A program made the translations under genes and the position numbers. The notes below the pieces were generated by a model. That model had not been told where the DNA came from and made no database searches. It saw nothing but the letters and a program-made list of their open reading frames with translations. Below are positions 8,191 through 18,100 of a DNA stretch of 64,000 bases, piece after piece. Source of the stretch: VFZP01 sp043755595 (GTDB lineage Bacteria > Acidobacteriota > Terriglobia > Bryobacterales > Bryobacteraceae); assembly GCA_043755595.1 (NCBI GenBank), contig JAYUSQ010000319.1, positions 6,102 through 70,101 of the forward strand, read 5' to 3'. Position 1 is the stretch's first letter; every line of letters begins with the position of its first letter.

Positions 8191-10406
8191 CTCTTCTCCG
8201 GGCCGGGCGCGTTGTAGTGGCGATAATACTTACCGTAGTAACCGTAATAATAATAGCTGTTACTAATCTCGCGATGCACTTCGTTCAACACCAAACCCAC
8301 CACATTCGCCCGCACTCGGTGCAACGTACTTATCACCCCAGAAACACCGCGCCGGCTGGTCTTACCCGCGCGCGCCACGATAATCACGCCATCGACGGCG
8401 GCCGCCATCTGCAGCGGCTCGGGGAAGCCCAGCAGCGGGGGCGCATCGAGAATGATGAGGTCGTAACTGCGCGACGCTTCCTCAAGGATGCGCTCCAGCC
8501 CACGGCCGATCAGATCGGCGGCGCGGCGCGATACGGCGCCCGCGGGCAAAACGTCAAGATTCGGTATCCCCTCGGGAGTCATCAGCGCCGATTGCCACGG
8601 GCGGCCCTCCGACAGAACATCCGAAAGCCCGTGAGTATTCGCGAAACCAAAACGCTTGTGGACGCTCGGACGGCGAAGATCGCCATCGATTAGCAGCGTG
8701 CGTCGATGCTGCGCATGAGCTACGGCCAGATGAATCGCGATCGTCGACTTGCCTTCCGAAGGCGACGCACTGGTGACAAGCAACGTCTTGAATTGACGAT
8801 CGAAATCCGAAAGCAGAATCGAGTTGCGTAGCGTGCGGATCGCCTCTTCGTAGGTGGTGAGGCTCCGGCTTTTCTCAGCCGTGACCAACGCTCCCGGCGC
8901 GGGCGGCAGCACGGTGGCCAACTCGGTGCGCCAAGTCTTCACTTGAGGAAGCGTGCCTACGACCGGCGTTCGCAGGGATCGCGCCGCTTGCTCAGGGTCG
9001 CGAATCGTGTCGTCAAGCGAATCGGCCACCAGCGCCACGGCCACCGCGCTCAGTAACGACAGGATGAACGCGAGGAGGGCGTAGAGTTTGGTGCGAGGGA
9101 AAACCGGCTTACGTCCAGGGCGCGCAGGGTCGGCAATCCGGATCGACGAATTCTGGAAGCTCGCGTTGATCCCGGCCTCCTTGATTTTTCGCACGATCTC
9201 CTCGTAGAGTTTCTTGTCGGTTTCCGCCTCGCGGCGCAAGGTCAGGTATTCGAAAGATCGGGAATTGAGGCGGTCGAATTCCGACTTGGTTTCGGCCACC
9301 GCCTTACGCAGCATATCTTCGCGCGCGACGGCTTCTTTGTACTCGATTTCCACGCGCTGGCGAATGCTGTCGCGCGTCTGCTCCAGTTGACGGCGCGACT
9401 CTTCCACTTGTCCCGCCGCGCGTTTAAACTCCGGATGATTGGCGCCAAAACGAAGGCGGATGTCGGCGAACTTCTGCTGGGCTTCGTTAAACGTCTCGGT
9501 CAGTTTCTTGAGTGCATCGGACTGCGACGAGACAAAGGCGGCCTCGACGGATCCGCCGGCGATTGACCGGTTCGCAGCTTCACGCCTGACCCGGTCGGCT
9601 TGCGCGTTGGTGAATTCCGTATTGAGTTGCAGCAGCCGCGACGAAAGGATATTGGTCTTCTCTTCCGGGTTGATAACGTTGAGGTCCCGCTCGTACTGGC
9701 CCAGCGCGGCCGACGAACGCTCCATCTTCGCCTTCAGTTCTTCCTGCTGCCGCTCCATGAACTGCGAGAGCCCCGTGGCGGCGCGGTACCGGATATTGTA
9801 AGTGTGCTCCAGGTACGATTGCGCCACGCCGTTGGCGACGTCAGCCGCCAGTTGTTTGTCTTTGGATTGATAACTAACCAACAACAAGTAAGTGTTGGGA
9901 GGCCGGGTTACGCGTAGCTTCTTGAGTAACACGGGAGTTTCGCCGATGTTCGGATCCCGCTTGCTGTCGCCGGCCCAATCCTCATCTTCCAACTCGCGTA
10001 ACTTATGCTTCCCGGCGATCGGGCGCAACACCGAATCCGATTGGATCAATTTGATTTGCGTGGACAGGAACTGATCGGAATCGTTCACGGCCGATTGAAC
10101 GGACTCGGCTCCTAAGATCGACGTGGGCATCTTACGGTCGATATCGATCGTGATCGTCGATTCGTAGATGGGAGTCAGGCGCGCGCAGATGATCAGCGTG
10201 GAAGCTACGCAGGCCGCCACGAAAGAGAGTATCTTCCAGCGCTGACGCCGCAGCGTCCATAAGTAATGCGACAGCGGAGTAGTGGTGGATTCCAGATCGA
10301 GATCCCAACCCGGCGGCAGCGGCGCGGGCGGATCAGCCGCGATGCGCGGCGATGCCAGAGGCACGGGAAGATTCGACAACGGCGGGGGCTGCGGATCGAA
10401 CTGCAT
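8187..10406 (-). CDS. Polysaccharide co-polymerase/tyrosine autokinase (Wzc-like)
   Basis: A 739-residue inner membrane BY-kinase that controls polymerisation and export of exopolysaccharide. Order: first membrane helix at about 58-75, Wzz-type periplasmic region with long coiled coils (about 200-400), second helix at about 441-462, then the cytoplasmic kinase with Walker A SASPSEGKST (547-554), Walker A' LLIDGDLRRP (571-580) and Walker B LIILDAPP (around 650). The C-terminus carries a tyrosine cluster (SYYYYGYYGKYYRHY), the autophosphorylation site of the family. It starts three bases after the Wza-like gene, so the two are one operon. Confidence 0.95.
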   Translation of the reverse strand: MQFDPQPPPLSNLPVPLASPRIAADPPAPLPPGWDLDLESTTTPLSHYLWTLRRQRWKILSFVAACVASTLIICARLTPIYESTITIDIDRKMPTSILGAESVQSAVNDSDQFLSTQIKLIQSDSVLRPIAGKHKLRELEDEDWAGDSKRDPNIGETPVLLKKLRVTRPPNTYLLLVSYQSKDKQLAADVANGVAQSYLEHTYNIRYRAATGLSQFMERQQEELKAKMERSSAALGQYERDLNVINPEEKTNILSSRLLQLNTEFTNAQADRVRREAANRSIAGGSVEAAFVSSQSDALKKLTETFNEAQQKFADIRLRFGANHPEFKRAAGQVEESRRQLEQTRDSIRQRVEIEYKEAVAREDMLRKAVAETKSEFDRLNSRSFEYLTLRREAETDKKLYEEIVRKIKEAGINASFQNSSIRIADPARPGRKPVFPRTKLYALLAFILSLLSAVAVALVADSLDDTIRDPEQAARSLRTPVVGTLPQVKTWRTELATVLPPAPGALVTAEKSRSLTTYEEAIRTLRNSILLSDFDRQFKTLLVTSASPSEGKSTIAIHLAVAHAQHRRTLLIDGDLRRPSVHKRFGFANTHGLSDVLSEGRPWQSALMTPEGIPNLDVLPAGAVSRRAADLIGRGLERILEEASRSYDLIILDAPPLLGFPEPLQMAAAVDGVIIVARAGKTSRRGVSGVISTLHRVRANVVGLVLNEVHREISNSYYYYGYYGKYYRHYNAPGPEKS

Positions 10407-10409
10407 GGG

Positions 10410-11354
10410 CTATCGGCCGCCTCGCCAGATCAGCGCAGTGGCTCCGGCGGTCGAGCCAAATAGAGTGATGCGCTCAAGCACGGTCATACCTGCGCGCCGC
10501 CGGGTATTGTCGGGCACATAGAGTACGTCATGCGCCTGCAGGGCGACGTCCGGCGTTTGACGCTTCATGAGTTTGTCGAGTTCGACAGTTATCTCGGACT
10601 TAGCGCCCGCCTCCCCTAGCGTGCGGTAAATAAACGCCTGCTTGGCTGCAAAAGGCGCCAGCCCTTCCGCCATGGCGATCAGCTTCAACACAGTCAGTTG
10701 ATCCCCATCGCGGACCGGCACGGCCCCGGGCTTGCGCACGTTCCCCGCGACGTAGACTCGGACCGCTTCGGGCACGCGCACGTCTTCGCCGCCTTCGAGT
10801 TTGAAATTGACCGCCGGATCGGCTGCGTCAATCAGGCGGCGCACCGAGACTCGCACCGGCAAAGGCTCGTTTGGCCGCGACACCAAAATCTCGCCGCCTG
10901 CGGTTTCGTTGAGCCCTTCGGCGCGCGTGATGGCTTCGAGTAGTGTTGTGCCGCCGATCGCCTGAAATGTCACGGGCTTCCGAACCGCGCCCGCCACTGA
11001 GATGGGCCGGCTGTGATACTCGGCGACGCTCACCTTGACGACCGGGTCGACCAACATTTCGGCGTCCCTCAAAAGCTGGGCGATTGCACGTTCCAAGTCC
11101 GCTGGCAACACACCAGCGGCCCGCACCGGTTGCTTGAGTAGCGGCAATTGAAGCAATCCGTCCGGGTCCACACGAAACGTCCGCGTCAGTTCCGGCGCAT
11201 CGGTCACTGTCAACAGCAACAGATCGTTCGGACCGATCTTTTGCGAAGGCAGATTGTGGACGGGAGCTTCGAGCAGCCGTTCCTGCGCCCCGAGTGTGGC
11301 GGCAGCGGCTACCAGCGACAGCGGAATCCAGATTAGGTGGCGCGCTTTCGTCAA
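10410..11354 (-). CDS. Polysaccharide export outer membrane protein (Wza-like, SLBB domains)
   Basis: A 314-residue secreted protein. The N-terminus MTKARHLIWIPLSLVAAAATLGAQ is a signal peptide. Next comes the polysaccharide export domain (KIGPNDLLLLTVTDAPELTRTFRVDPDG, LPLL, and later VVKVSVAEYHSRPISVAGAV), then SLBB-like repeats (RPISVAGAVRKPVTF and VRVYVAGNVRKPGAVPV). It is shorter than E. coli Wza and lacks an obvious C-terminal amphipathic outer-membrane helix; the end is hydrophobic (GSTAGATALIW). No lipobox cysteine is visible. It would form the outer membrane exit for polymer handled by the adjacent Wzc. Confidence 0.9.
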   Translation of the reverse strand: MTKARHLIWIPLSLVAAAATLGAQERLLEAPVHNLPSQKIGPNDLLLLTVTDAPELTRTFRVDPDGLLQLPLLKQPVRAAGVLPADLERAIAQLLRDAEMLVDPVVKVSVAEYHSRPISVAGAVRKPVTFQAIGGTTLLEAITRAEGLNETAGGEILVSRPNEPLPVRVSVRRLIDAADPAVNFKLEGGEDVRVPEAVRVYVAGNVRKPGAVPVRDGDQLTVLKLIAMAEGLAPFAAKQAFIYRTLGEAGAKSEITVELDKLMKRQTPDVALQAHDVLYVPDNTRRRAGMTVLERITLFGSTAGATALIWRGGR

Positions 11355-11425
11355 GAGATAATGGTACCTCTTGCCCGGACGAAAATTGGGCCTGGCAAGG
11401 AGCCCTGGAGGGAGCGCAAAATCGC

Positions 11426-12187
11426 ATGAAGGCCGATTGGTCCAGGTTACGCGGAGGCGAGGTTTCGCTCGGCGCGTTTTTGTCGACGGGGTATCCGGTG
11501 AATGCCGAAGTGGTGGGCCAGGCCGGGTTCGATTTTTTGATCGTCGATCTGGAACACGGTATGGGCAGTGAGCGCGACGTGCTTGGTCAGATCTATGCGC
11601 TGTCGGGCACGCCGGCCGCTGCCGTGGTTCGCGTGGAGTCGCATCAGCGGCAACGCGTCCACAGGGTGCTGGACGTGGGCGCGCAAGGCGTGATGTTCCC
11701 GCGCGTGGAGTCGGCGGCAGAGGCGCGGGAGTGCGTGGAGGCGATGCGTTATCCTCCGGACGGACACCGCGGCGTGGCGACGGTCGTACGAGCCGCCAAC
11801 TACGGAGCCCGCTATGTGGACTATCGCGACGAGACCAGGCAGTCTTTGCTCGCGATTTTGCAGATAGAATCCGCTGAAGGCGTGCGTAATGTCGAGGAGA
11901 TCGCGGCGGTGGACGGCGTGGATGTGTTGTTTGTGGGGCCGATGGATTTGAGCACCAGCCTCGGCGTGTTCCGCCAGTACGATCACCCGCTGTTTGTAGA
12001 AGCGGTGGCGAAGACGATCGCCGCGGCCAAGCGCAACCAGCGCGCGCTCGGGATCTTGTTGAGCTCGCCGGCGGACTACAAGAAATACTACGATCTCGGC
12101 TTCCGTTGCATTACATGCGGAACCGACGTGCTGTTTTTGCGCGACGCCTCGCAAGCGATGGTGCGGGCGCTACGCGCGGGAGCGTAG
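11426..12187 (+). CDS. HpcH/HpaI family aldolase
   Basis: A 253-residue class II pyruvate-dependent aldolase with a TIM-barrel fold that cleaves or forms 2-keto-3-deoxy acids using a divalent metal. Visible family motifs are GAFLSTGYPVNAEVVGQAGFDFLIVDLEHG near the start, MFPRVESAAEA, the metal-binding glutamate in LLAILQIESAEGV and FVGPMDLSTSLG. ATG 11426 follows GGAGGGAGCG, a good ribosome-binding site, and fixes the start despite open sequence upstream. It is divergent from the Wza gene with about 70 bases between. The substrate is not determined; related enzymes act on 4-hydroxy-2-oxoheptanedioate or 2-keto-3-deoxy-rhamnonate. Confidence 0.92.
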   Translation: MKADWSRLRGGEVSLGAFLSTGYPVNAEVVGQAGFDFLIVDLEHGMGSERDVLGQIYALSGTPAAAVVRVESHQRQRVHRVLDVGAQGVMFPRVESAAEARECVEAMRYPPDGHRGVATVVRAANYGARYVDYRDETRQSLLAILQIESAEGVRNVEEIAAVDGVDVLFVGPMDLSTSLGVFRQYDHPLFVEAVAKTIAAAKRNQRALGILLSSPADYKKYYDLGFRCITCGTDVLFLRDASQAMVRALRAGA

Positions 12188-12277
12188 CCAGCCAAGAGCA
12201 AGTAAGTGAAAGTAAGGTCGGACGGTGTCATGAGTGCCCCGCATCCATAGACACCGCCCCTGGCTCTGAAGTTCCCG

Positions 12278-13294
12278 CTACTCCGCCACCTTCACCAGCA
12301 TCTTGCCGGTGTTCTCGCCGCTCAACATCCCGATGAACGCCTGCGGCATTTTTTCGATGCCCTCGTAGATTCGCTCACGATAGTGCAGCTTGCCTTCACG
12401 CAACCACTGCGCCATTTGCGTCAGGCCCTCTTTGAAGCGTTCGGCGTAATCGAACACCAGAAAGCCTTCGACACGCGCGCGCTTGACGATCAGATGGAAT
12501 AGATGGCGCGGTCCCTCGGCGGCTTTAGCGTCGTTGTAATGGTGAATCTGCCCACAGATAGCGATCCGCGCCCGCTGATTGATCAGCGGAAAGACGGCGT
12601 CCGTGATAGGGCCGCCGACGTTGTCGAAATACACGTCGATGCCTTGCGGGCAGAGCGCGGCGAGCGTGGAGCGGTAGTCCTTCGGTTCGACGGTCTTATA
12701 GTTGAACGCGGCGTCGAAACCAAGTTCGCCGGTCAGCCAGGCAATCTTGTCGTCGGCGCCAGCCACTCCCACGGCGCGGCACCCTTGGATCTTGGCAATC
12801 TGCCCCACCAGCGAACCCACCGCCCCGGCTGCGCCCGACACCAAGACCGTTTCGCCGGCCTTGGGCTTGCCAAGATCGAGCAGGCCGAAGTAGGCTGTCA
12901 AACCTGGCATGCCAAGAATTCCGAGCGAGGTGGAAATCGGCGCGAGGGTAGGATCCACCTTGCGAAACGCCTTGCCATCGGTCACGCAATGAGTTTGCCA
13001 ACCGGTCTCCCCGACCACGATCTGTCCCACCTCAAAACGCGGATTGCGCGAGGCCATGACGCGCCCCACTCCCCCGCCCGTCATCAAGCCGCCGATCGCC
13101 ACCGGAGCGGCATAGGAAGCGGCGTCCTTCATGCGCCCTCGCATGTAAGGATCGACCGACAAGTACAGCACCTTGACCAGGATCTCGCCGTCGGCGGGTT
13201 CGGGCAACGGGACCGATTCGAGCTGGAAGTTTTCAGAGGACGGCATCTCCGCCGGGCGGGAGGCGAGCAGGAAGCGCTGGTTTGTTTCTGGCAT
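12278..13294 (-). CDS. NADP-dependent oxidoreductase, zinc-free MDR family (CurA/PTGR-like)
   Basis: A 338-residue cytoplasmic medium-chain reductase of the prostaglandin reductase/CurA branch that reduces the double bond of alpha,beta-unsaturated carbonyls with NADPH. The N-terminus (NQRFLLASRP, then SVDPYMRGRM), the Rossmann stretch VSGAAGAVGSLVGQIAKI and YFDNVGG match the family. The zinc-ligand cysteines of alcohol dehydrogenases are absent, as expected. The C-terminus AFIGMLSGENTGKMLVKV is also diagnostic. It converges on the aldolase gene; the 90 bases between hold no gene. Confidence 0.93.
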   Translation of the reverse strand: MPETNQRFLLASRPAEMPSSENFQLESVPLPEPADGEILVKVLYLSVDPYMRGRMKDAASYAAPVAIGGLMTGGGVGRVMASRNPRFEVGQIVVGETGWQTHCVTDGKAFRKVDPTLAPISTSLGILGMPGLTAYFGLLDLGKPKAGETVLVSGAAGAVGSLVGQIAKIQGCRAVGVAGADDKIAWLTGELGFDAAFNYKTVEPKDYRSTLAALCPQGIDVYFDNVGGPITDAVFPLINQRARIAICGQIHHYNDAKAAEGPRHLFHLIVKRARVEGFLVFDYAERFKEGLTQMAQWLREGKLHYRERIYEGIEKMPQAFIGMLSGENTGKMLVKVAE

Positions 13295-13333
13295 GCCCTG
13301 TCATTTTCGCTTGCCAAGCCGGTGCGCGTATGT

Positions 13334-13344
13334 TACATACTGTA
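13334..13344. promoter_or_regulatory. Candidate BlaI-type operator (TACA-N3-TGTA)
   Basis: The dyad TACATACTGTA sits 23 bases before the BlaI-like ATG, and TTACA follows a few bases later. BlaI/MecI repressors bind TACA/TGTA dyads, so this is a good candidate for autoregulation. The site also lies between the repressor and the divergent oxidoreductase gene and could affect both. Confidence 0.55.
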
Positions 13345-13367
13345 GCATTACACTGCGTAGCACTCCG

Positions 13368-13769
13368 ATGCCGCACAATTTCGATGTCCCGCCTCCGCCA
13401 GATCTGGGTGAACTTGAACATAGTATTCTGCGCCTCGTCTGGGAGCGGGGGCCGGTGTCGGCCGAGCAATGCCGGGAAGCGCTCGACCGGCCGCTGAAGG
13501 AGTCGACTGTCCGCACCGTGCTTCGGCGGCTCGAAGAAAAGGGCTTCGTCCGGCATACGGTGAAGGGCCGGACATTTTTGTACGAAGCGGCGGAGCAGCC
13601 TGACCGGGTGGCGGCTCGGGCCGTCCAAGGGATACTCGACCGCTTTTGCGAAGGCTCTTTCGAGCGATTGCTCAAGGGGCTGGTGGACGGAGGAGTGGTG
13701 ACCGGGAAGGAATTGGAAAGGCTGGCGAAAAAGATCGCCCAGACGAAAGCGAAGGGAGCGAAAAGATAA
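13368..13769 (+). CDS. BlaI/MecI/CopY family transcriptional repressor
   Basis: A 133-residue winged-helix repressor. The start at ATG 13368 gives the usual N-terminus followed by LGELEHSILRLVWERGPVS, ESTVRTVLRRLEEKGFVRH (recognition helix and wing) and the dimerisation region GILDRFCEGSFERLLKGLVDGG. In most genomes this repressor is paired with a BlaR1-like M56 metalloprotease sensor that cleaves it; no such gene is next to it here, so it is an orphan. A TACA-N3-TGTA dyad lies just upstream. Its stop TAA directly abuts the stop of the convergent glycosyltransferase. Confidence 0.93.
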   Translation: MPHNFDVPPPPDLGELEHSILRLVWERGPVSAEQCREALDRPLKESTVRTVLRRLEEKGFVRHTVKGRTFLYEAAEQPDRVAARAVQGILDRFCEGSFERLLKGLVDGGVVTGKELERLAKKIAQTKAKGAKR

Positions 13770-15089
13770 TCAGCGAGTACTGCTTTCTTCTTGTATGGTG
13801 GCGCGCTCGAACAAACTAATCCAACCCACGGTCGCCAACGGAATCAACCAGAAGTCAAATGGAACCCGGTATCTGGCCTCGCTCTTGAACACATACGCGC
13901 AGGCGAACAGCGACACGATCGGAACGCCCCACACCAGAAACTCCGCCAGCGAATACGCCCGCAGTCCGTCGTGCAGCCGGATCGTCAAACCGCACAGAAG
14001 AAAGGCGGTGAAGAACAATTCGTATAACCTGATTTTGCCGCTTTCCGGACGGACATTGAGCGGCCAAATCGTGTTCCCAAGAAACAGATAAGGAATGCTT
14101 TCAAATGACTGGACCAACACGAAAGGATCTTTGGCAATGCACTTCAGGCCTTGACGCCAGAAGTATCCCGCGTCGGTGAAGGGCCTGCCCCACCGCTTTT
14201 CCGCCACCAGATCAAGCTGGTAATAGAGTGGGGAAAGTGCCGAGTAGCCAAGGCTGTCGAAATTCCTCTTCTCCGGGCACTTTCCTTCCAGGAAGTTTAG
14301 TCCGCCGCCGGTGGCAGTTAGTCTGACCACGCCGATCTTACTGTAAGTGAGGACGCCGTGGAGGGCAAGTCCGGCCCCCACCGAAACGGCAAGCGCGGCA
14401 ATCGCGGTAGCCGACTTCCTTCGGTGAAGGACCAACAGCCCGCAGGCAAAGAGCGGGAGCAAAAATATGTGGGTGCCCTTCAGCCAAAGCGCCCCGGCAA
14501 ACAGGATTCCCCACAGAAACGAGAGCAGGCGGGGGGTGGGTCCACTCTTCACGATCCGTCCGGCTACCCAGGCGCCCGCCGATAGCAGGAAGGTGAAGGC
14601 GGTCTCCGGGAGAGCGTAGTTGGTCAGGTAAATCCAAGGCAAATGAATCGAGCCCAAGGCCAAGGCGACGATGCCCGCTTTGAATCCAAACCACTCTTCG
14701 GTCAGCCTCCACATCAGCACGAGCGAAGCGAACGATAAAAGAGCGTGTGCCAGCGACAGCGCCATGCCCCACTCGAAAATCCTCGCCTTCATCAGGTGCA
14801 AGATGAGCGGGAAGCCGATCGGCTGCAGGAAGTGATGGGGCTGCCAGATCTGGTCGTTGATTAGCTCGGCGGTTTGAACATATCCGCCCATGTCGGAAAA
14901 GACGTTCGATTCCAGAGGAGTTCCGAAAACGGCATAACCCAGGCGGATGAGCAGACCGAGGCCGAGAATCGTGCCTATCCATAGTCGCCGCCGCCTGATC
15001 GTCAAGTGACCATTGTAGTGGACCAGTCCCGGGCAGCCGCGACAAGGCCGTGATGAATTTTGTTGTAACGCTCCGGTCTTGACGTACAC
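13770..15089 (-). CDS. GT-C family membrane glycosyltransferase (PMT/ArnT-like)
   Basis: About 410-440 residues with some ten transmembrane helices. The first luminal loop has ESNVFSDMGGYVQTAELI, where an acidic residue is expected to bind metal/substrate, as in the dolichyl-phosphate mannosyltransferase/ArnT superfamily that uses polyprenyl-phosphate sugars. PIGFPLILHLMKARIF and YLTNYALPETAFTFLL also fit the family. The GTG at 15089 is the longest start; a TTG at 15005 just before the arginine-rich TIRRRRLWIG would give a more normal N-terminus. It is divergent from the 1042-residue membrane protein. The acceptor (protein, lipid or polysaccharide) is unknown. Confidence 0.75.
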   Translation of the reverse strand: MYVKTGALQQNSSRPCRGCPGLVHYNGHLTIRRRRLWIGTILGLGLLIRLGYAVFGTPLESNVFSDMGGYVQTAELINDQIWQPHHFLQPIGFPLILHLMKARIFEWGMALSLAHALLSFASLVLMWRLTEEWFGFKAGIVALALGSIHLPWIYLTNYALPETAFTFLLSAGAWVAGRIVKSGPTPRLLSFLWGILFAGALWLKGTHIFLLPLFACGLLVLHRRKSATAIAALAVSVGAGLALHGVLTYSKIGVVRLTATGGGLNFLEGKCPEKRNFDSLGYSALSPLYYQLDLVAEKRWGRPFTDAGYFWRQGLKCIAKDPFVLVQSFESIPYLFLGNTIWPLNVRPESGKIRLYELFFTAFLLCGLTIRLHDGLRAYSLAEFLVWGVPIVSLFACAYVFKSEARYRVPFDFWLIPLATVGWISLFERATIQEESSTR

Positions 15090-15112
15090 TATCTTCTTGA
15101 TCGCGTCCGTCT

Positions 15113-18100
15113 ATGCCCGCTGCCTCAAAGACATTCTCGTATCGTTGGACCACCTGGGTGGCGATCCTCCTGGTGTTAACTTATCTCGTCTATCTGTACC
15201 AGCAATATGACGCGCTTCACAATCTCAATCAACACGAATTGGCCCTCCAAGGGCGCGAGTTGGAATCGATCGTCAACAACGCGGTTGGGACGGTTCGAAA
15301 GGCTGACGAGGACATCTGCGGTTTCGACACCGATCAGCCTCAAATCGAGCTAATCTCAGCACAGAAGTGCAAGGAAGTCGGTGGACTGAAGGCCGAGGAT
15401 GTCAGGATCGAAGTCGGCAATGGGCTCTTCATTAAGACCGGCCCCAAGACTGCAGAAGCGCGGGCCAAGGGTGCGAAGCCGTCCCCCGAATTTCAGGTGC
15501 AGTTGGACCGCATTCTCGATCAGCTGGCATTTCCCGAAGCCTTTCAGCTCGTGTTCGTCACCACAGCCGAGGGCCAAGTGATCCACCAGGAATCGCAAGC
15601 CAGCAGTCGATGGCGGCACAATTTGAGTTGGCAGGAAGAGAAGTTGCGCGAACCTACTCCAGGCGAAGACGAAGACATCGTGATCGCGAACCTCAAAGAC
15701 TTACTCGGTTCCGATGCCAAGCCTTCTTTCGCTCAGTTGAGCTCGGCGGGCTCTCATTTCTCGCTCACCTTGGGCGGAGCGCGTCAGGAGATTTATCTCC
15801 AGCCAGTCAATTTCGGCGGGCAGAAAGCCGTCATCGGCGGAGTGGCGCCAACCGGAGAGTTGTTGCGCCGCGCGTTGCAGGTCGACACCTACCTCATCGC
15901 GCTGCTCGTGTTCGCATTCTTTGCCGGCGTGCTGGGCAAGCCGTTCGTAAAATTCTTTGCCCTCGACCCGCGCGAGCGCTTCCGGCTAAAAGATCTGCGC
16001 GGGCTGTATCTAAGTTCCGGGGCTCTCTTGTTACTTGGCTTATTCGCGGTTTTGGCGATCGACGGCTATTGCCGTTTCCGCCAGAAAGCCGACGCTGGGT
16101 TAGAGCAGTTGGCAACCAGCCTCGCCAGCAGTCTCGGCGAGGAAATTCGCGAGGGGGTCGCGCAGTTAGCCAAATACGACGAGACTGCGGCCGCAACGCC
16201 CCAGTTGCTTGGTTGCGCCGAACTGCCGACGGTTCACAACTGGTTCGATCTGAAGGCGCCCAAGTTGGAGGCCCCCTCCAGGAATATTTTTACCGAACAA
16301 GTGGCCTGGGTAGGCTCCAACGGAAAACAACTTTTCAAAGTAACTGCGGATGCGCAAGGTTCAAACCAACCGGTCGGCCACCGGCTCTATTTTAAATCCG
16401 TGCGGCAAAGGAGTCTCTATCGCATCGAAGGGCTGCCCAACGATTTTTTCATGGCGCCGAGTCTCTCGATCACCGACGGAAAGTTCTACACCTTCTTCTC
16501 CATGCCGTCGCGCATCAAGCAAAGTGGATGCACTGCCGCCGATGGGTCCCGGTCCGACGGTGAGCCGCTGACCGCAGTCCTTACCACCCGGCTGATGTCT
16601 GCACGGCAGGCCTTGCCGAATGGCTATGGCTTTGCCGTCATGAATCGCGAAGGAGCGGTGCTCTTCCATTCCGATTCGCGCCTCGCCCTGCGGCAGAATC
16701 TCTTTGCGGAACTGGGCGGTTCGTCCGCGCTCAAGTCTCTCGTGCTCGCCAGGGAACCGGGAACCATCGCCACTTCCTACCGCGAGAAGCCTCATCGCTT
16801 TTATGTTCTCCCGTTCAAAGCTCTCCAATCGGCAGGGGCGCCGCCTCATACGGGCGGGCGATTCTTTATCGTTTCTTTCCGCGACGTCTCAGCCGAAATT
16901 GCCACAGCCGCCCAAGTCTTTGAAACCAGCCTCTTCGTAATCCTGGCGCTACTCGGCGGATGGCGGCTGGCGCTGTTCCTGCTGGATTATGTATCGGCCA
17001 GAAGCCCCGGCGTGAACCGCTATGGCACCTGGATGTGGCCCCAGCAGTCGATGGCTGGTTTTTACCGATGGTTCGCCATCGGCGGGCTGATCATCGTAGC
17101 CCTAGCCTCACTGACATTCGTCCTGTTCCGGGAAGTTGGCCAATTGGTATTCCTCTTCGCACCGCTGGCGACGATCCCGTTGGGCTTGGCGGGTCACGCA
17201 TGGACACAGCAGACGGGAGGCCGCCGTGAGCGTCTCCACGATCCGCGTTGGTATTACGCGATGTGGGCTTTGCTGGTCGTATGGGTAATTTTCGCGCCGG
17301 CCGTTGTGCTGTTTCGCATGACGCTGGGCCACGAGTTTGGCACCCTCGTTGAAACCGAGAACAATTGGCTGGAACAAAGAAAATTCGACATAGGCCAGGT
17401 AATCGAACAAGAGGTGCGCGCCGAAGGGTATCCGGAATCCGTTCAGTTGCGGGTGAAAGAAATTGCGAAGCGCTATCAAAGCCCAGCGCCGGAACCGTTC
17501 CGAACGGGCTCCGAACCGATACAGCAGCCGTTGAAGCAAGCGGTAGTGGGTCTATTAGAGCGGGTCGGAGACTCGCTGCCGATCCACACTGAAACTGCGA
17601 TCCGGCTGCGGGCGCAACAATCGAAAGACGCCTATTTCACTTCTCCCCTCCTTTTGAACTGGTGGGCCGCCTTGTTGGTTGGGGCGCTCTTCCTGGCCGG
17701 TCATTGGTGGACCCGCTGGAGCGCGCGGCGCGTGTTCCTGATTGACTGCGAAAACCCTCCGGCCGGAGAGAGTTCGCAGAATGACGCCGAGTACTGGCGG
17801 ATGCAATGGGAGCGCCTTCCGATTGACGAGCGCAATCTCCTGATCCAGATTTCCGAAGAGAACTTAGCGAATCCCAGACAAACCGAAACCGTCAAGAAAC
17901 TGCTCGGCGAAGGTTACTTGAAGTTGAATCCGGATCTGCGGCTCGCCACCGGAGAGTTCGCCCGGTTCCTGAAGTCGAAAACCACGAACGAAACCCAACG
18001 GACGCAATTGGAGACATGGGAACAAGGCGACTCCGAACACGGATGGAAGCATGCCCGCCGGATCCTCATCGCAGGTTTGGCGATCCTGTTCCTGTTTGTG

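Noticed and set aside
12220..12262. CGGTGTC/GACACCG inverted repeat between convergent aldolase and reductase genes
   Set aside because: Seven-base arms with a loop of over twenty bases and no T-tract; too weak to call a terminator.
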